Below are positions 1-7,952 of a stretch of 64,000 bases of DNA, piece by piece. The first letter of the stretch is position 1; each line of letters opens with the position of its first letter. This stretch comes from Rhodococcus sp. P-2 (GTDB lineage: Bacteria > Actinomycetota > Actinomycetes > Mycobacteriales > Mycobacteriaceae), in contig NZ_CP066779.1 of NCBI RefSeq assembly GCF_016598535.1, forward strand, positions 5,268,053 to 5,332,052, in the 5' to 3' direction. Under the pieces are notes generated by a model. The model did no database searches, had not been told where the DNA came from, and worked only from the letters and a program-made list of their open reading frames with translations. Position numbers and translations under genes: made by a program.

Positions 1-478
1 CTACCTCGGCTGGCAGCTCGCAACGGCCGTCGGAGCCGGTGGCGCAACAACGCTCGCCGCGACGCAGGCCGAGTACTCGTTGCTGGCGCGCGGCGTCGAG
101 GAAGAATTGTTCGCAGCGGCGGCCCATCACGGCGTCGGAGTGTTCGCCGCAGTACCCCTCGCGGGCGGCGTTCTGACCGGCAAGTACCGCGACGGCATTC
201 CCGTCGATTCCCGCGGCGCCGACGAGGCACATTCACAGGACGTGCAGAGCTATCTGACCGATTCCTCGATCCGGGTGGTCGACGCAGTCGTTACCGCCGC
301 CGACGGTCTGGGTACTTCTCCACTGGCGGTGGCACTGGCCTGGGCACGCGATCGTGCCGGGGTGGCCAGCGCCGTCGTCGGTACGCGTGATCTCGCCCAG
401 TTGACAGGAGTACTGGCAACCGAAGAATTGGAATTGCCGAAAGCGATTGCCGCGGCTCTCGACGACGTGAGCGCTTAG
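1..478 (+). CDS. Aldo/keto reductase, C-terminal part (truncated by window edge)
   Basis: The reading frame is open from base 2 and stops at 478, so the 5' part lies outside the window. The visible 158 residues fit the C-terminal half of an NADPH-dependent aldo/keto reductase of the YajO/Tas-like group. A QAEYSLLAR stretch matches the conserved strand and loop after the substrate pocket. A PLAGGVLTGKY segment matches the usual P-L-x-x-G-x-L-T-G-K-Y motif. A late segment around AVVGTRDLAQL corresponds to the cofactor 2'-phosphate binding region. Substrate cannot be inferred. The gene precedes the haem operon but is separated from it by an iron box, so it is probably a separate unit. Confidence 0.85.
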   Translation, partial: YLGWQLATAVGAGGATTLAATQAEYSLLARGVEEELFAAAAHHGVGVFAAVPLAGGVLTGKYRDGIPVDSRGADEAHSQDVQSYLTDSSIRVVDAVVTAADGLGTSPLAVALAWARDRAGVASAVVGTRDLAQLTGVLATEELELPKAIAAALDDVSA

Positions 479-517
479 TTCGTCCCGCTGATCGAAATAC
501 CGGAGGTATCGTCTTGG

Positions 518-536
518 CGAGGGCAGGCTAACCTAG
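518..536 (+). promoter_or_regulatory. DtxR/IdeR-type iron box upstream of the haem operon
   Basis: The 19-bp site contains AGGCTAACCTA and matches 14 of 19 positions of the consensus TTAGGTTAGGCTAACCTAA. It ends 34 bases before the hmuO start, where a repressor would block transcription. DtxR and IdeR are the Fe(II)-dependent repressors of iron and haem acquisition genes in Corynebacteriales, so repression in iron-replete cells is expected. Binding itself is inferred. Confidence 0.75.
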
Positions 537-570
537 TAGGCAACGCTTGACTACAGCCTCAGGAGAATCA

Positions 571-1257
571 ATGACCACGCTCGACGTAGACAGCCTTTCC
601 GCAGACGCAGGCCCCGCCTTCTCCGAACGAATCAAGACCGAGACGGACGCAGCACACCGCGAGACGGAGCAGTCGCGATTCGTAGGCGCGCTTCTCGGCG
701 GTGAGCTGACCACGGCTGGCTACGCCGCTCTTCTGGGACAGACGTACCTCGTCTACACGAGCCTCGAAGAGGCCGGCCGCACACACGCCGACAACGAGTT
801 GGTCGCTCCGTTCCTGTCCGAGGATCTGTTGCGGGTGGCTTCGCTCGAAGCCGATCTCGAGTTCCTCGGCGGACCGAACTGGCGCGACGAACTCGTGGCC
901 TTGCCGGCAACCGAGCGTTACATCGCCCGCCTGAAGGAGGTGGCGTTCGACTGGCCTGCCGGCTTCGTCGCACATCACTACCTGCGATACATGGGTGACC
1001 TCTCGGGCGGACAGATCATCCGCCGGATGCTCGAGCGCGCCTACGGATTCGAGACCGACGGACTTCGCTTCTACATCTTCGAAGGCATCCCCAAGCCGAA
1101 GCCTTTCAAGGACGACTACCGCTCGAATCTGGATGCACTGCAGATTCCTGCCGAAGAGCAGCAGCGTTTCATCGACGAGGTGAATCTGGCGTACCGCCTC
1201 AACGGTGACCTGTTCGCCGATCTCGAAGGCGACATCGAGAGCTACCTCGTCAAATGA
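571..1257 (+). CDS. hmuO: Biliverdin-producing haem oxygenase
   Basis: This 228-residue protein cleaves haem to biliverdin, CO and free iron, so imported haem can be used as an iron source. The likely proximal haem ligand is His29, in an AAHRETE context like His20 of C. diphtheriae HmuO. The distal-helix motif GDLSGGQ lies at residues 142-148. I chose ATG 571 because an AGGAGA ribosome site sits four bases upstream; a TTG in frame at 547 has no such site. The stop overlaps the next start in ATGATGA, giving tight coupling to hmuT. An iron box precedes the gene. Length is normal for the bacterial family. Confidence 0.95.
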   Translation: MTTLDVDSLSADAGPAFSERIKTETDAAHRETEQSRFVGALLGGELTTAGYAALLGQTYLVYTSLEEAGRTHADNELVAPFLSEDLLRVASLEADLEFLGGPNWRDELVALPATERYIARLKEVAFDWPAGFVAHHYLRYMGDLSGGQIIRRMLERAYGFETDGLRFYIFEGIPKPKPFKDDYRSNLDALQIPAEEQQRFIDEVNLAYRLNGDLFADLEGDIESYLVK

Positions 1258-2261
1258 TGAAGCGCTTGGCCGCGGCGGCACTGGTCGCAGCAGCGGGTAT
1301 CGGTTTGGTCGCTTGCGGCTCCAGCGACAATTCCACGACCTCGCAGGGTGCCCGGACCGCGGTACTCGAAGATTCCAGCCCGGTTCCCGTGGCCGACAAC
1401 CCGACCGCGACTCTGCCCGTGACGGTCAAGAGCTTCGACGGCGTCGACGTGACCATCACCGACAACAGCCGGATCGTGGCGGCCGACCGCTACGGGACGC
1501 TCGCAACGACGACGGTAGCTCTCGGACTCGGTGACAATCTTGTGGGCCGCGACACCGCCGCCAAGTTCCCTTCAGTCGCGGACGTGCCGGTTGTCACGGT
1601 CGGCGGCCAATCGCTCAATACCGAAGCGATCCTCGATTTGAATCCCACCGTGGTACTCACCGACACGAGTATCGGGCCCAAGAGCGTCCAGGATCAGTTG
1701 CGCGCTGCGGGTGTTCCCGTCGTCTTCTTCGATCCCACCCGAACACTCGAAGGTGTGCCGAGTCAGCTCCAGGCCGTCGCCGACGCCCTCGGCGTTCCCG
1801 CGCAGGGCGCCGCGCTTGTCGACCGAACCGAATCGGAGATCGCTGCAGCTCGCGACCTGGTTCCCGACGAGGGTGATCCACTGAAGATCGCGTTCCTCTA
1901 CATGCGAGGATCGGCCATCACCATGATCGGCGGTGAGGGTTCCGGAGCCGATTCGTTGATCGAGGCGCTCGGTGCCACCGATGCAGGCACGGCCTCGGGC
2001 ATCACCCAACAGTTCGTGCCCATCACCAGCGAGGCGCTGATCGCCGCCGCGCCGGACGCTCTCCTCATGATGACGGATGGGTTGGCGTCGATCGGCGGTA
2101 TCGACGGCCTCGAAAAGGTCCCCGGCATCGCTCAGACACCGGCTGGAAAGAACAAGAACGTAGTCGACATGGAGGACGGGGTGCTACTCAGCTTCGGGCC
2201 GAACACCGGACGTGTCATGGCGGCCCTCGCCGAAGCGATCTACGCGCCTGGTGGATCGTGA
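1257..2261 (+). CDS. hmuT: Haem ABC transporter substrate-binding lipoprotein
   Basis: This is the haem-binding receptor of the importer, anchored to the outer face of the membrane. A signal peptide ends in the lipobox LVAC near residue 20, followed by a Ser/Thr-rich linker. The rest is a class III periplasmic binding protein fold of the BtuF/FhuD type, with phrases such as RIVAADRYGTLATTTVALG and NPTVVLTDTS typical of haem and cobalamin binding proteins. ATG 1254 and ATG 1257 are both in frame and both overlap the hmuO stop; the choice is not resolvable from sequence. It sits between hmuO and the permease, consistent with one operon. Confidence 0.92.
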   Translation: MKRLAAAALVAAAGIGLVACGSSDNSTTSQGARTAVLEDSSPVPVADNPTATLPVTVKSFDGVDVTITDNSRIVAADRYGTLATTTVALGLGDNLVGRDTAAKFPSVADVPVVTVGGQSLNTEAILDLNPTVVLTDTSIGPKSVQDQLRAAGVPVVFFDPTRTLEGVPSQLQAVADALGVPAQGAALVDRTESEIAAARDLVPDEGDPLKIAFLYMRGSAITMIGGEGSGADSLIEALGATDAGTASGITQQFVPITSEALIAAAPDALLMMTDGLASIGGIDGLEKVPGIAQTPAGKNKNVVDMEDGVLLSFGPNTGRVMAALAEAIYAPGGS

Positions 2262-2285
2262 GCAGAGATTCGTGAGTGCTGATTC

Positions 2286-3422
2286 GTGAGTACAGAAACA
2301 GGCAAGACAGAGACAGGTAAGTCTGGGCCCGGAGCCGAGGATTCACACGACGTCAAGGGTGCCGACAAGTCGGCATCCGGCCCCGCATCGAGGTCGCGGG
2401 TGAGTGCGGTTCTGATCAGTTTGACCCTCGCTCTGGTGATCGTGGCAGTGCTGTCGGCGTGCATCGGTCAGGTTCCGACGTCGCCGCTCGAGGTTTTGGG
2501 CAGCATCCTGCACCGCATCGGCCTCGATCTCGGTCCGATGCCCGCCCATCCCAGTGGTGAAGTGACCTTGTGGGAGGTTCGCTTCCCCCGCGTCGTGCTC
2601 GCCATCTGTGTCGGCGCGGCGCTGGGATGTTCCGGAGCGCTACTGCAAGGTGTGTTCTCCAATCCGCTCGCCGAGCCCGGAGTGATCGGAGTGTCCGCGG
2701 GTGCGGCGGTCGGCGCGAGTGCTGTCATCGTCGTCGGCGGCACGTTCGTGGCCGGCTGGGCCGTGGCTGCCGCTGCGTTCGTCGCCGGGCTCGTCACCAC
2801 CGCGGCGGTCTACCTGCTCGCTCGGCACGAAGGCCGAACCGAAGTGGTGACGCTCGTTCTGACCGGCGTTGCGATCAATGCGTTCGCGGGCGGCCTCATT
2901 GCGTTCTTCACGTTCGTGGCCAGCCCGTCTGCTCGCGATCAGATCGTGTTCTGGCAACTCGGCTCACTCAACGGCGCTTCCTGGAACGCCGTCCTGATCG
3001 TGGCTCCGATGGCCGTCGTCGGGATTGCCGCGACGATGATGATCGCCCCACGTCTGGACCTGCTGGCTCTCGGCGAACACGCCGCTCGTCATCTGGGCGT
3101 CAACGTCGAACGACTGCGCCAGTTCGCGGTACTGATCGTCGCCCTTCTCGTCTCCGCGAGCGTTGCCTTCACCGGCATCATTCTTTTCGTCGGGCTGGTC
3201 GTTCCGCACCTGATGCGCATTCTCGTCGGGCCTGGCCATCGCGCGTTGATTCCCGCCAGCGCCTTGGCCGGAGCACTGGTTCTGCTGGTCGCTGATCTCG
3301 GCTCGCGTTCGCTGATCGACAACGCAGACCTGCCGCTCGGAATGTTGACCGCGCTGGTCGGCGGACCCTTCTTCTTCTGGCTTCTCCGACGCACCCGCGC
3401 GCAACAGGGCGGGTGGGCATGA
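2286..3422 (+). CDS. hmuU: Haem ABC transporter permease (FecCD family)
   Basis: This integral membrane subunit forms the translocation channel for haem. After about 45 polar residues there are eight to ten hydrophobic helices. The FecCD signature is visible: RFPRVVLAICVGAALGCSG near the start, then NPLAEPGVIGVSAGAAVGA, and late in the protein GIILFVGLVVPHLMR, the ATPase-contact loop region. The GTG at 2286 lacks a good ribosome site, and a start further in is possible because the N-terminal 40 residues are low-complexity. The stop overlaps the hmuV start as ATGA. Confidence 0.92.
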   Translation: MSTETGKTETGKSGPGAEDSHDVKGADKSASGPASRSRVSAVLISLTLALVIVAVLSACIGQVPTSPLEVLGSILHRIGLDLGPMPAHPSGEVTLWEVRFPRVVLAICVGAALGCSGALLQGVFSNPLAEPGVIGVSAGAAVGASAVIVVGGTFVAGWAVAAAAFVAGLVTTAAVYLLARHEGRTEVVTLVLTGVAINAFAGGLIAFFTFVASPSARDQIVFWQLGSLNGASWNAVLIVAPMAVVGIAATMMIAPRLDLLALGEHAARHLGVNVERLRQFAVLIVALLVSASVAFTGIILFVGLVVPHLMRILVGPGHRALIPASALAGALVLLVADLGSRSLIDNADLPLGMLTALVGGPFFFWLLRRTRAQQGGWA

Positions 3423-4282
3423 GCAGCCTCGTACGAAACTGGCGCGAACTGTTCGGCCGCGTCACTCCCGAACCGGAGAGCCCAGCCGTCGGTGACGTCA
3501 CGCTCGAGGCGCGCGACATCACCGTCGAACGCGGTGGTCGACACATTCTCGAAGGCGTGTCCATCGAAGTCCGGGCGGGAGAAGTGGTCGTCCTCGTCGG
3601 GCCGAACGGCGCCGGCAAGTCGACTCTTCTTGCGGCGTTGGCCGGTGATCAGCCCGTCATCGCCGGGCGGGTGAACGTCGAAGGTACTGACCTCACTCAG
3701 TGGTCGCCGATCGACATGGCGCGCCGACGCGCGGTGCTCCCCCAGAAACACACCATCGGATTTTCGTTCAGCGCTCGCCAGGTCGTTCGCATGGGACGTT
3801 CGCCCTGGGCCGGAACTGGCCGAGAAGACCGCGACGGCGCTGCTATCGCTGCGGCGATGAAGACCTGCGATGTCGAGGGATTCGCCAATCGGCCGTTCGC
3901 CGTCCTGTCCGGCGGCGAGCAGGCGCGGGTCGCTCTTGCCCGGGTACTGGCACAGGAGACGTCGACCATCCTGCTGGACGAGCCGACTGCAGCACTCGAT
4001 CTCGGACACCAGGAAGCGGTGATGTCCGTGGCGCGCGCCCGCGCTGCCGACGGCGATGCCGTCGTCGTGGTGTTGCACGATCTCGCGTTGGCAGCGGCGT
4101 ATGCCGACCGAATCGTCGTACTCGAGAACGGTCGCATCGCCGCCGACGGTCCCCCGGAATCGGTATTGCACGAAGAGCTTCTGACCCGCGTCTACGGTTA
4201 TCCGGTCGAAGTGTTCCCGCATCCGACAACCGGAGCGACGCTGGTCATCCCGCGCCGAGAGTTCACCGAACAGAATCGATGA
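3419..4282 (+). CDS. hmuV: Haem ABC transporter ATP-binding protein
   Basis: This is the ATPase subunit that powers haem import, on the cytoplasmic face. The Walker A motif GPNGAGKST is at residues 61-69, the signature LSGGEQ at 163-168 and Walker B ILLDEPT at about 184-190, followed by the switch histidine in VVVLHDLALAA. This order fits the HmuV/FecE branch. ATG 3419 overlaps the hmuU stop as ATGA; a GTG two codons earlier is less likely. It ends the haem operon and overlaps the convergent gene on the other strand by 20 bases. Confidence 0.94.
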   Translation: MSSLVRNWRELFGRVTPEPESPAVGDVTLEARDITVERGGRHILEGVSIEVRAGEVVVLVGPNGAGKSTLLAALAGDQPVIAGRVNVEGTDLTQWSPIDMARRRAVLPQKHTIGFSFSARQVVRMGRSPWAGTGREDRDGAAIAAAMKTCDVEGFANRPFAVLSGGEQARVALARVLAQETSTILLDEPTAALDLGHQEAVMSVARARAADGDAVVVVLHDLALAAAYADRIVVLENGRIAADGPPESVLHEELLTRVYGYPVEVFPHPTTGATLVIPRREFTEQNR

Positions 4283-4685
4283 TCGATCCCAGTCTGTTGA
4301 GGACGGCTCTCACCGTCGGCAGGCTGCGTCCGTCGCCCTCCCGATCGCCGTCACCGATATCGGGATGTGACCAATCAGTCTCGGTCGAGAGAACTGCGTC
4401 ACGGACCACACCGGCGATGCTTCGCTCGTCGGTCAGATCGATGTCGGTCACCGATCGCTCCGCCGTGGCGACAACGTCCGACGGGGTCGGCACACTGTGC
4501 TCGCAGTATTCGCCGTATACCTCGACGAACAGCATGCTCTTGCGTACGCGGAACGCGAAAGTTCGGCCGTCGGACCTGCCGAAACCGTGTGCATGAGCGC
4601 CGACGGTGAGGTCCTCGATCTCGAAGCCCGGCCGCGCCGGTTCGGGCGGCTGTGCGCCGGAATCGGTGGGTTCTGTGGGAATCAC
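4263..4685 (-). CDS. Conserved hypothetical protein, convergent with hmuV
   Basis: I do not recognise a family. The 140-residue protein has a Pro/Glu-rich N-terminus, then a probable beta-rich section (FEIEDLTVGAHAHGFG, FAFRVRKSMLFVEVYGEY) and an amphipathic C-terminus. There is no signal peptide or membrane segment. GC-biased third positions and an even amino-acid composition suggest a real gene. Its last 20 bases overlap the end of hmuV on the opposite strand. It is divergent from the lipoprotein gene at 4869, with about 180 bases between them for promoters. Confidence 0.65.
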   Translation of the reverse strand: MIPTEPTDSGAQPPEPARPGFEIEDLTVGAHAHGFGRSDGRTFAFRVRKSMLFVEVYGEYCEHSVPTPSDVVATAERSVTDIDLTDERSIAGVVRDAVLSTETDWSHPDIGDGDREGDGRSLPTVRAVLNRLGSIIDSVR

Positions 4686-4868
4686 AATGATCTCCTCGGT
4701 GATTGCAGCGTCAACCGCAATCGCTGTTCGTACGGTATCGCGTCAAGGGTGTGAGCGGAATGGTCGGTAGTTCCTCGACGCGATGAACGGCGCCCGACTG
4801 CGATCAGGGATGATCGATGACAGTCGCACTGCGTGAAGAACAGATGACAAGAAAAAGAGGAACTACAC

Positions 4869-5894
4869 ATGGCTCGCCTAGGGATCCGCACCACTGCAGC
4901 AGCAATGGGGGCGGCGGTTCTGCTGGTCACAGGATGTTCTTCCGGAGATGGCGGAGACGACCTCATCACGATCGATCCCGCTACGGCAGCGGTCTCACCG
5001 GCCACCACCAGCACCCCGGACGGCGTGGTTCACCCGTATTCAGGTCTGATCGATTCCATCACATTCGACCCGGTCACGCGCAGCGCTGTCGTGGTTGCCA
5101 ACGACCCCCGGTCGGTGCTGGTCGTTCCTTCGGACGGTTTGGCCGGCGCCGACCCCGCCTCGGCAGGTCGTCCGACAGCCCTGGATTCCGACGTACGCGA
5201 CGTGTCGATCGGCTCTGACGGTAGCGCTCTCCTGTCGATGGATCGCCAGGTAGTGAAGCTGAATCTGACTTCGGGCGAACAGACGTCCACCCCTGTCGAC
5301 GGCCAGGCGAATTCCGCGGTCGAGCTCGACGACGGCCGTATCGCGATCGGCACGGAGAATGGTTCAGTTCACATCGTCGACCCGAAGACCGATCAGTCAC
5401 AGACGGTTTCGGGATTCGCATCCGTCGACGAACTCGCCGTCACCGGCGACAACCTGAGCGCCCTCGATCACCGTCAGACCTCGCTGACCGCGATCAATCT
5501 CGAAGACGGCAAACTCGGCGTCGCTCTCCGCGCCGGTGAGGGCGCAACACATCTGGCCACCGATCGCTTCGGACGCATTCTGGTCACCGACACCACCGGC
5601 AACGAACTGCTCGTCTTCACTGCCGATCCGCTCCTGATGCACCAGCGCTACCCCGTCGGCGAGTCGCCGTACGCCGTTGCCTACGACGAGACCGCTGATC
5701 GGGTGTGGGTCACGCTGACCGCGACCAACGAAGTGGTCGGCTTCGATCTGTCGTCCGGCATCCCCGTGGAGACCGGACGGTTCAAGACGGTGCGACAGCC
5801 GAATTCGTTGGCCGTAGACTCTTCCAACGGCAATCTGATCGTCGGATCGGCAACCGGTGACGGGCTGCAGGTCATCCCGTCACGGGAGAACTGA
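4869..5894 (+). CDS. lppL: Beta-propeller lipoprotein, LppL-like
   Basis: The 341-residue protein begins with a signal peptide and lipobox (LLVTGC) near residue 24. The mature part has repeating blades of the YVTN/YncE type, for example VRDVSIGSDGSALLSM, ELDDGRIAIGTENGSVHIVD and RVWVTLTATNEVVGFDL, indicating an extracytoplasmic propeller. An AAAGAGGA ribosome site precedes ATG 4869. The position just before a DUF5703 gene and pyrD matches Rv2138 (lppL) next to pyrD in M. tuberculosis. The function is not known; no enzymatic motif is evident. Its stop overlaps the next start (TGATGG). Confidence 0.82.
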   Translation: MARLGIRTTAAAMGAAVLLVTGCSSGDGGDDLITIDPATAAVSPATTSTPDGVVHPYSGLIDSITFDPVTRSAVVVANDPRSVLVVPSDGLAGADPASAGRPTALDSDVRDVSIGSDGSALLSMDRQVVKLNLTSGEQTSTPVDGQANSAVELDDGRIAIGTENGSVHIVDPKTDQSQTVSGFASVDELAVTGDNLSALDHRQTSLTAINLEDGKLGVALRAGEGATHLATDRFGRILVTDTTGNELLVFTADPLLMHQRYPVGESPYAVAYDETADRVWVTLTATNEVVGFDLSSGIPVETGRFKTVRQPNSLAVDSSNGNLIVGSATGDGLQVIPSREN

Positions 5895-6142
5895 TGGAAA
5901 AGCGTACGCGCGGGATCCCCGCGCAGTGGGAAACGTCGGACGACAAGTTCGACTATGTGCCGCTCCGGCTACCACCGAATGTTTCGCGGGTCACCGCCTC
6001 GATGCGTCTGGCGATCTCCGCCGAGTTCGGCGGATGGGAACTCTCCCGGGTCCGTCTGTACCCCGACGGCAGTCGTCGTGTGCTTCTCAAGCGAAAGAAG
6101 ACGCCGCTGCACGTGACCGATCCGGACGGCATTCAGCACTGA
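5894..6142 (+). CDS. DUF5703 family small protein
   Basis: This 82-residue soluble protein has no signal peptide. It is basic, with motifs such as WETSDDKFDYVPLRLPP and FGGWELSRVRLYPDGSRRV, which fit the actinobacterial DUF5703 family. The start codon shares a base with the lppL stop, so translation is coupled. It lies between lppL and pyrD. Role unknown. Confidence 0.78.
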   Translation: MEKRTRGIPAQWETSDDKFDYVPLRLPPNVSRVTASMRLAISAEFGGWELSRVRLYPDGSRRVLLKRKKTPLHVTDPDGIQH

Positions 6143-6217
6143 TCGTTCAACAGACGACCAGAGCCCGCCGCTATCGAAACCGCTGACAAAATCACACCAT
6201 CGAAGAGCTGGAGAATC

Positions 6218-7288
6218 GTGTACCAACTGCTGCTGAGCCTGATGTTCCGGATCCCGCCGGAACGCATCCACCACATTGCCTTCACCGCGATGAAACTGGT
6301 GACACGGTTCGCTCCCCTTCGCTGGCTGGTCGCAAAAGTCCTAGTCGTCGACGACCCGATACTGCGGAGTCAGGCTTTCGGTCTGACGTTCCCGGCACCT
6401 CTCGGCCTCGCCGCAGGATTCGACAAGGACGCCACCGGAGTCGACGCCTGGGGCCCGTTGGGATTCGGTTTCGCCGAGGTCGGAACAGTGACGGCCCAGG
6501 CTCAGCCCGGTAACCCCGCGCCGCGTTTGTTCCGTCTTCCGGCCGACCGCGCTCTGATCAACCGGATGGGCTTCAACAACCACGGCGCTGGTCACGCGGC
6601 GAACTTCCTGCGACAGCGCCGCGTCACGGTCCCGATCGGTGCCAACATCGGCAAGACCAAGATCGTCGAAGCCGCCGACGCCGCTGCCGACTACACCGCC
6701 AGCGCGCAGCTTCTGGGTCCGCTGGCCGACTTCATGGTCGTGAATGTCAGCTCGCCGAACACGCCCGGACTCCGTGATCTGCAGGCCGTCGAATCACTGC
6801 GCCCGATCCTGCAGGCCGTGCTCGACACCGTCAGCGTGCCGGTACTGGTGAAGATCGCGCCCGACCTCTCGGACGAGGACGTCGACGCTGTCGCCGATCT
6901 GGCAGTCGAACTCGGACTTGCCGGAATCGTCGCGACCAACACCACGATCCGCCGCGACGGTTTGAAGACCCCGGACGCCGAGGTGGCTGAACTCGGGGCA
7001 GGCGGGCTGTCCGGTGCACCGGTTGCCGAGCGCTCCCTCGAAGTACTCCGGCGCCTGTACGCCCGAGTCGGCGACAAGATGACCATCATCTCGGTCGGCG
7101 GTATCGAGACAGCCGATCAGGCGTGGGAGCGCATCCTCGCCGGCGCGACACTGGTGCAGGGATACACGGGCTTCATCTACGGCGGACCGTTCTGGGCCCG
7201 CAGCATCCACAAAGGCATAGCCAAGCGCGTGCGCGCAGCCGGCTTCTCGTCGATCGCCCAGGCAGTTGGAGCTGAGAACCCTCGCTAG
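6218..7288 (+). CDS. pyrD: Dihydroorotate dehydrogenase (quinone), class 2
   Basis: The enzyme oxidises dihydroorotate to orotate in pyrimidine synthesis, passing electrons through FMN to membrane quinone. It has 356 residues, the usual class 2 length. An N-terminal amphipathic segment ([18 protein letters not shown]) serves for membrane docking. Further motifs are [12 protein letters not shown], the substrate loop RMGFNNHGA and [14 protein letters not shown], which holds the class 2 catalytic serine; [12 protein letters not shown] is an FMN phosphate site. GTG 6218 has GGAG eight bases upstream. A long palindrome follows the stop. Confidence 0.97.
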   Translation: MYQLLLSLMFRIPPERIHHIAFTAMKLVTRFAPLRWLVAKVLVVDDPILRSQAFGLTFPAPLGLAAGFDKDATGVDAWGPLGFGFAEVGTVTAQAQPGNPAPRLFRLPADRALINRMGFNNHGAGHAANFLRQRRVTVPIGANIGKTKIVEAADAAADYTASAQLLGPLADFMVVNVSSPNTPGLRDLQAVESLRPILQAVLDTVSVPVLVKIAPDLSDEDVDAVADLAVELGLAGIVATNTTIRRDGLKTPDAEVAELGAGGLSGAPVAERSLEVLRRLYARVGDKMTIISVGGIETADQAWERILAGATLVQGYTGFIYGGPFWARSIHKGIAKRVRAAGFSSIAQAVGAENPR

Positions 7289-7294
7289 AAAACT

Positions 7295-7340
7295 GCTGTG
7301 CGCCTTTATTAACCGCGGGCGGTTAATAAAGGCGCACAGC
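7295..7340. terminator. 46-nt perfect palindrome between convergent genes, likely bidirectional terminator
   Basis: Two exact 22-base arms (from GCTGTGCGCC to GGCGCACAGC) are separated by two bases. The hairpin starts 7 bases after the pyrD stop and lies 10 bases from the stop of the facing PEBP gene, the classic place for a shared terminator. There is no long T run, so Rho-independent release is not certain. An operator or mRNA 3' stabiliser is the alternative. Confidence 0.75.
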
Positions 7341-7350
7341 ACAGTGATTA

Positions 7351-7887
7351 TTATTCGACCTCGAACGTCCCGGTCAGGGTTGCACGCGCAATCGCGTGAT
7401 GGAACACGTTGAAGCCGAGGAACGCCGGCGACGAGTCAGGGGTGACGCCGTCGAGCGTCTCCACGTCGAGGGCATGCACCGCGACGATGTAGCGATGCGG
7501 ACCGTGCCCGGGTGGCGGGCCCGCACCGATGAAACCGAACCCGCCACCGTCGTGGCGGAGGGTGACGGATCCGGCGGGCAGGACATCGCTGTCCGCCGCG
7601 CCGGCACCGGCGGGAAGCTCCGTGACGGAAGCGGGGATGTTCGCCACGGCCCAGTGCCAGAATCCCGACGCCGTCGGTGCGTCCGGGTCGAACACCGTCA
7701 CGACGAAGCTCTTCGTCTCGGCCGGAAAACCAGACCACGAGAGCTGCGGTGAGATGTCTTCGCCACCGGGGACACCGAAGGCTCCACTGGCCTGAGCGAG
7801 CTTCAGCGGCTGGCCGGCAGTGATGTCGTCACTGGTCAGCTCGAAACTCGGCAACTTCGGCAATGGTTCGTACGGATCGTGCGCCAT
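7351..7887 (-). CDS. YbhB/YbcL-type PEBP (Raf kinase inhibitor-like) protein
   Basis: The 178-residue protein belongs to the phosphatidylethanolamine-binding protein superfamily. Visible family elements are [20 protein letters not shown] (the D-P-D-x-P anion-pocket motif followed by H-W) and [18 protein letters not shown] (the G-x-H-R-Y segment). It is the equivalent of Rv2140c in M. tuberculosis, which lies in the same place near pyrD. It is cytoplasmic with no signal sequence. The ligand is unknown; a role in lipid or small-molecule binding is only inferred from the fold. Confidence 0.9.
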   Translation of the reverse strand: MAHDPYEPLPKLPSFELTSDDITAGQPLKLAQASGAFGVPGGEDISPQLSWSGFPAETKSFVVTVFDPDAPTASGFWHWAVANIPASVTELPAGAGAADSDVLPAGSVTLRHDGGGFGFIGAGPPPGHGPHRYIVAVHALDVETLDGVTPDSSPAFLGFNVFHHAIARATLTGTFEVE

Positions 7888-7952
7888 GCGAATCCTTTCT
7901 GTGACAAGAGAGCTCGATGTGCGTCGAGCTCACGGATCTATCCACGTGCTCG

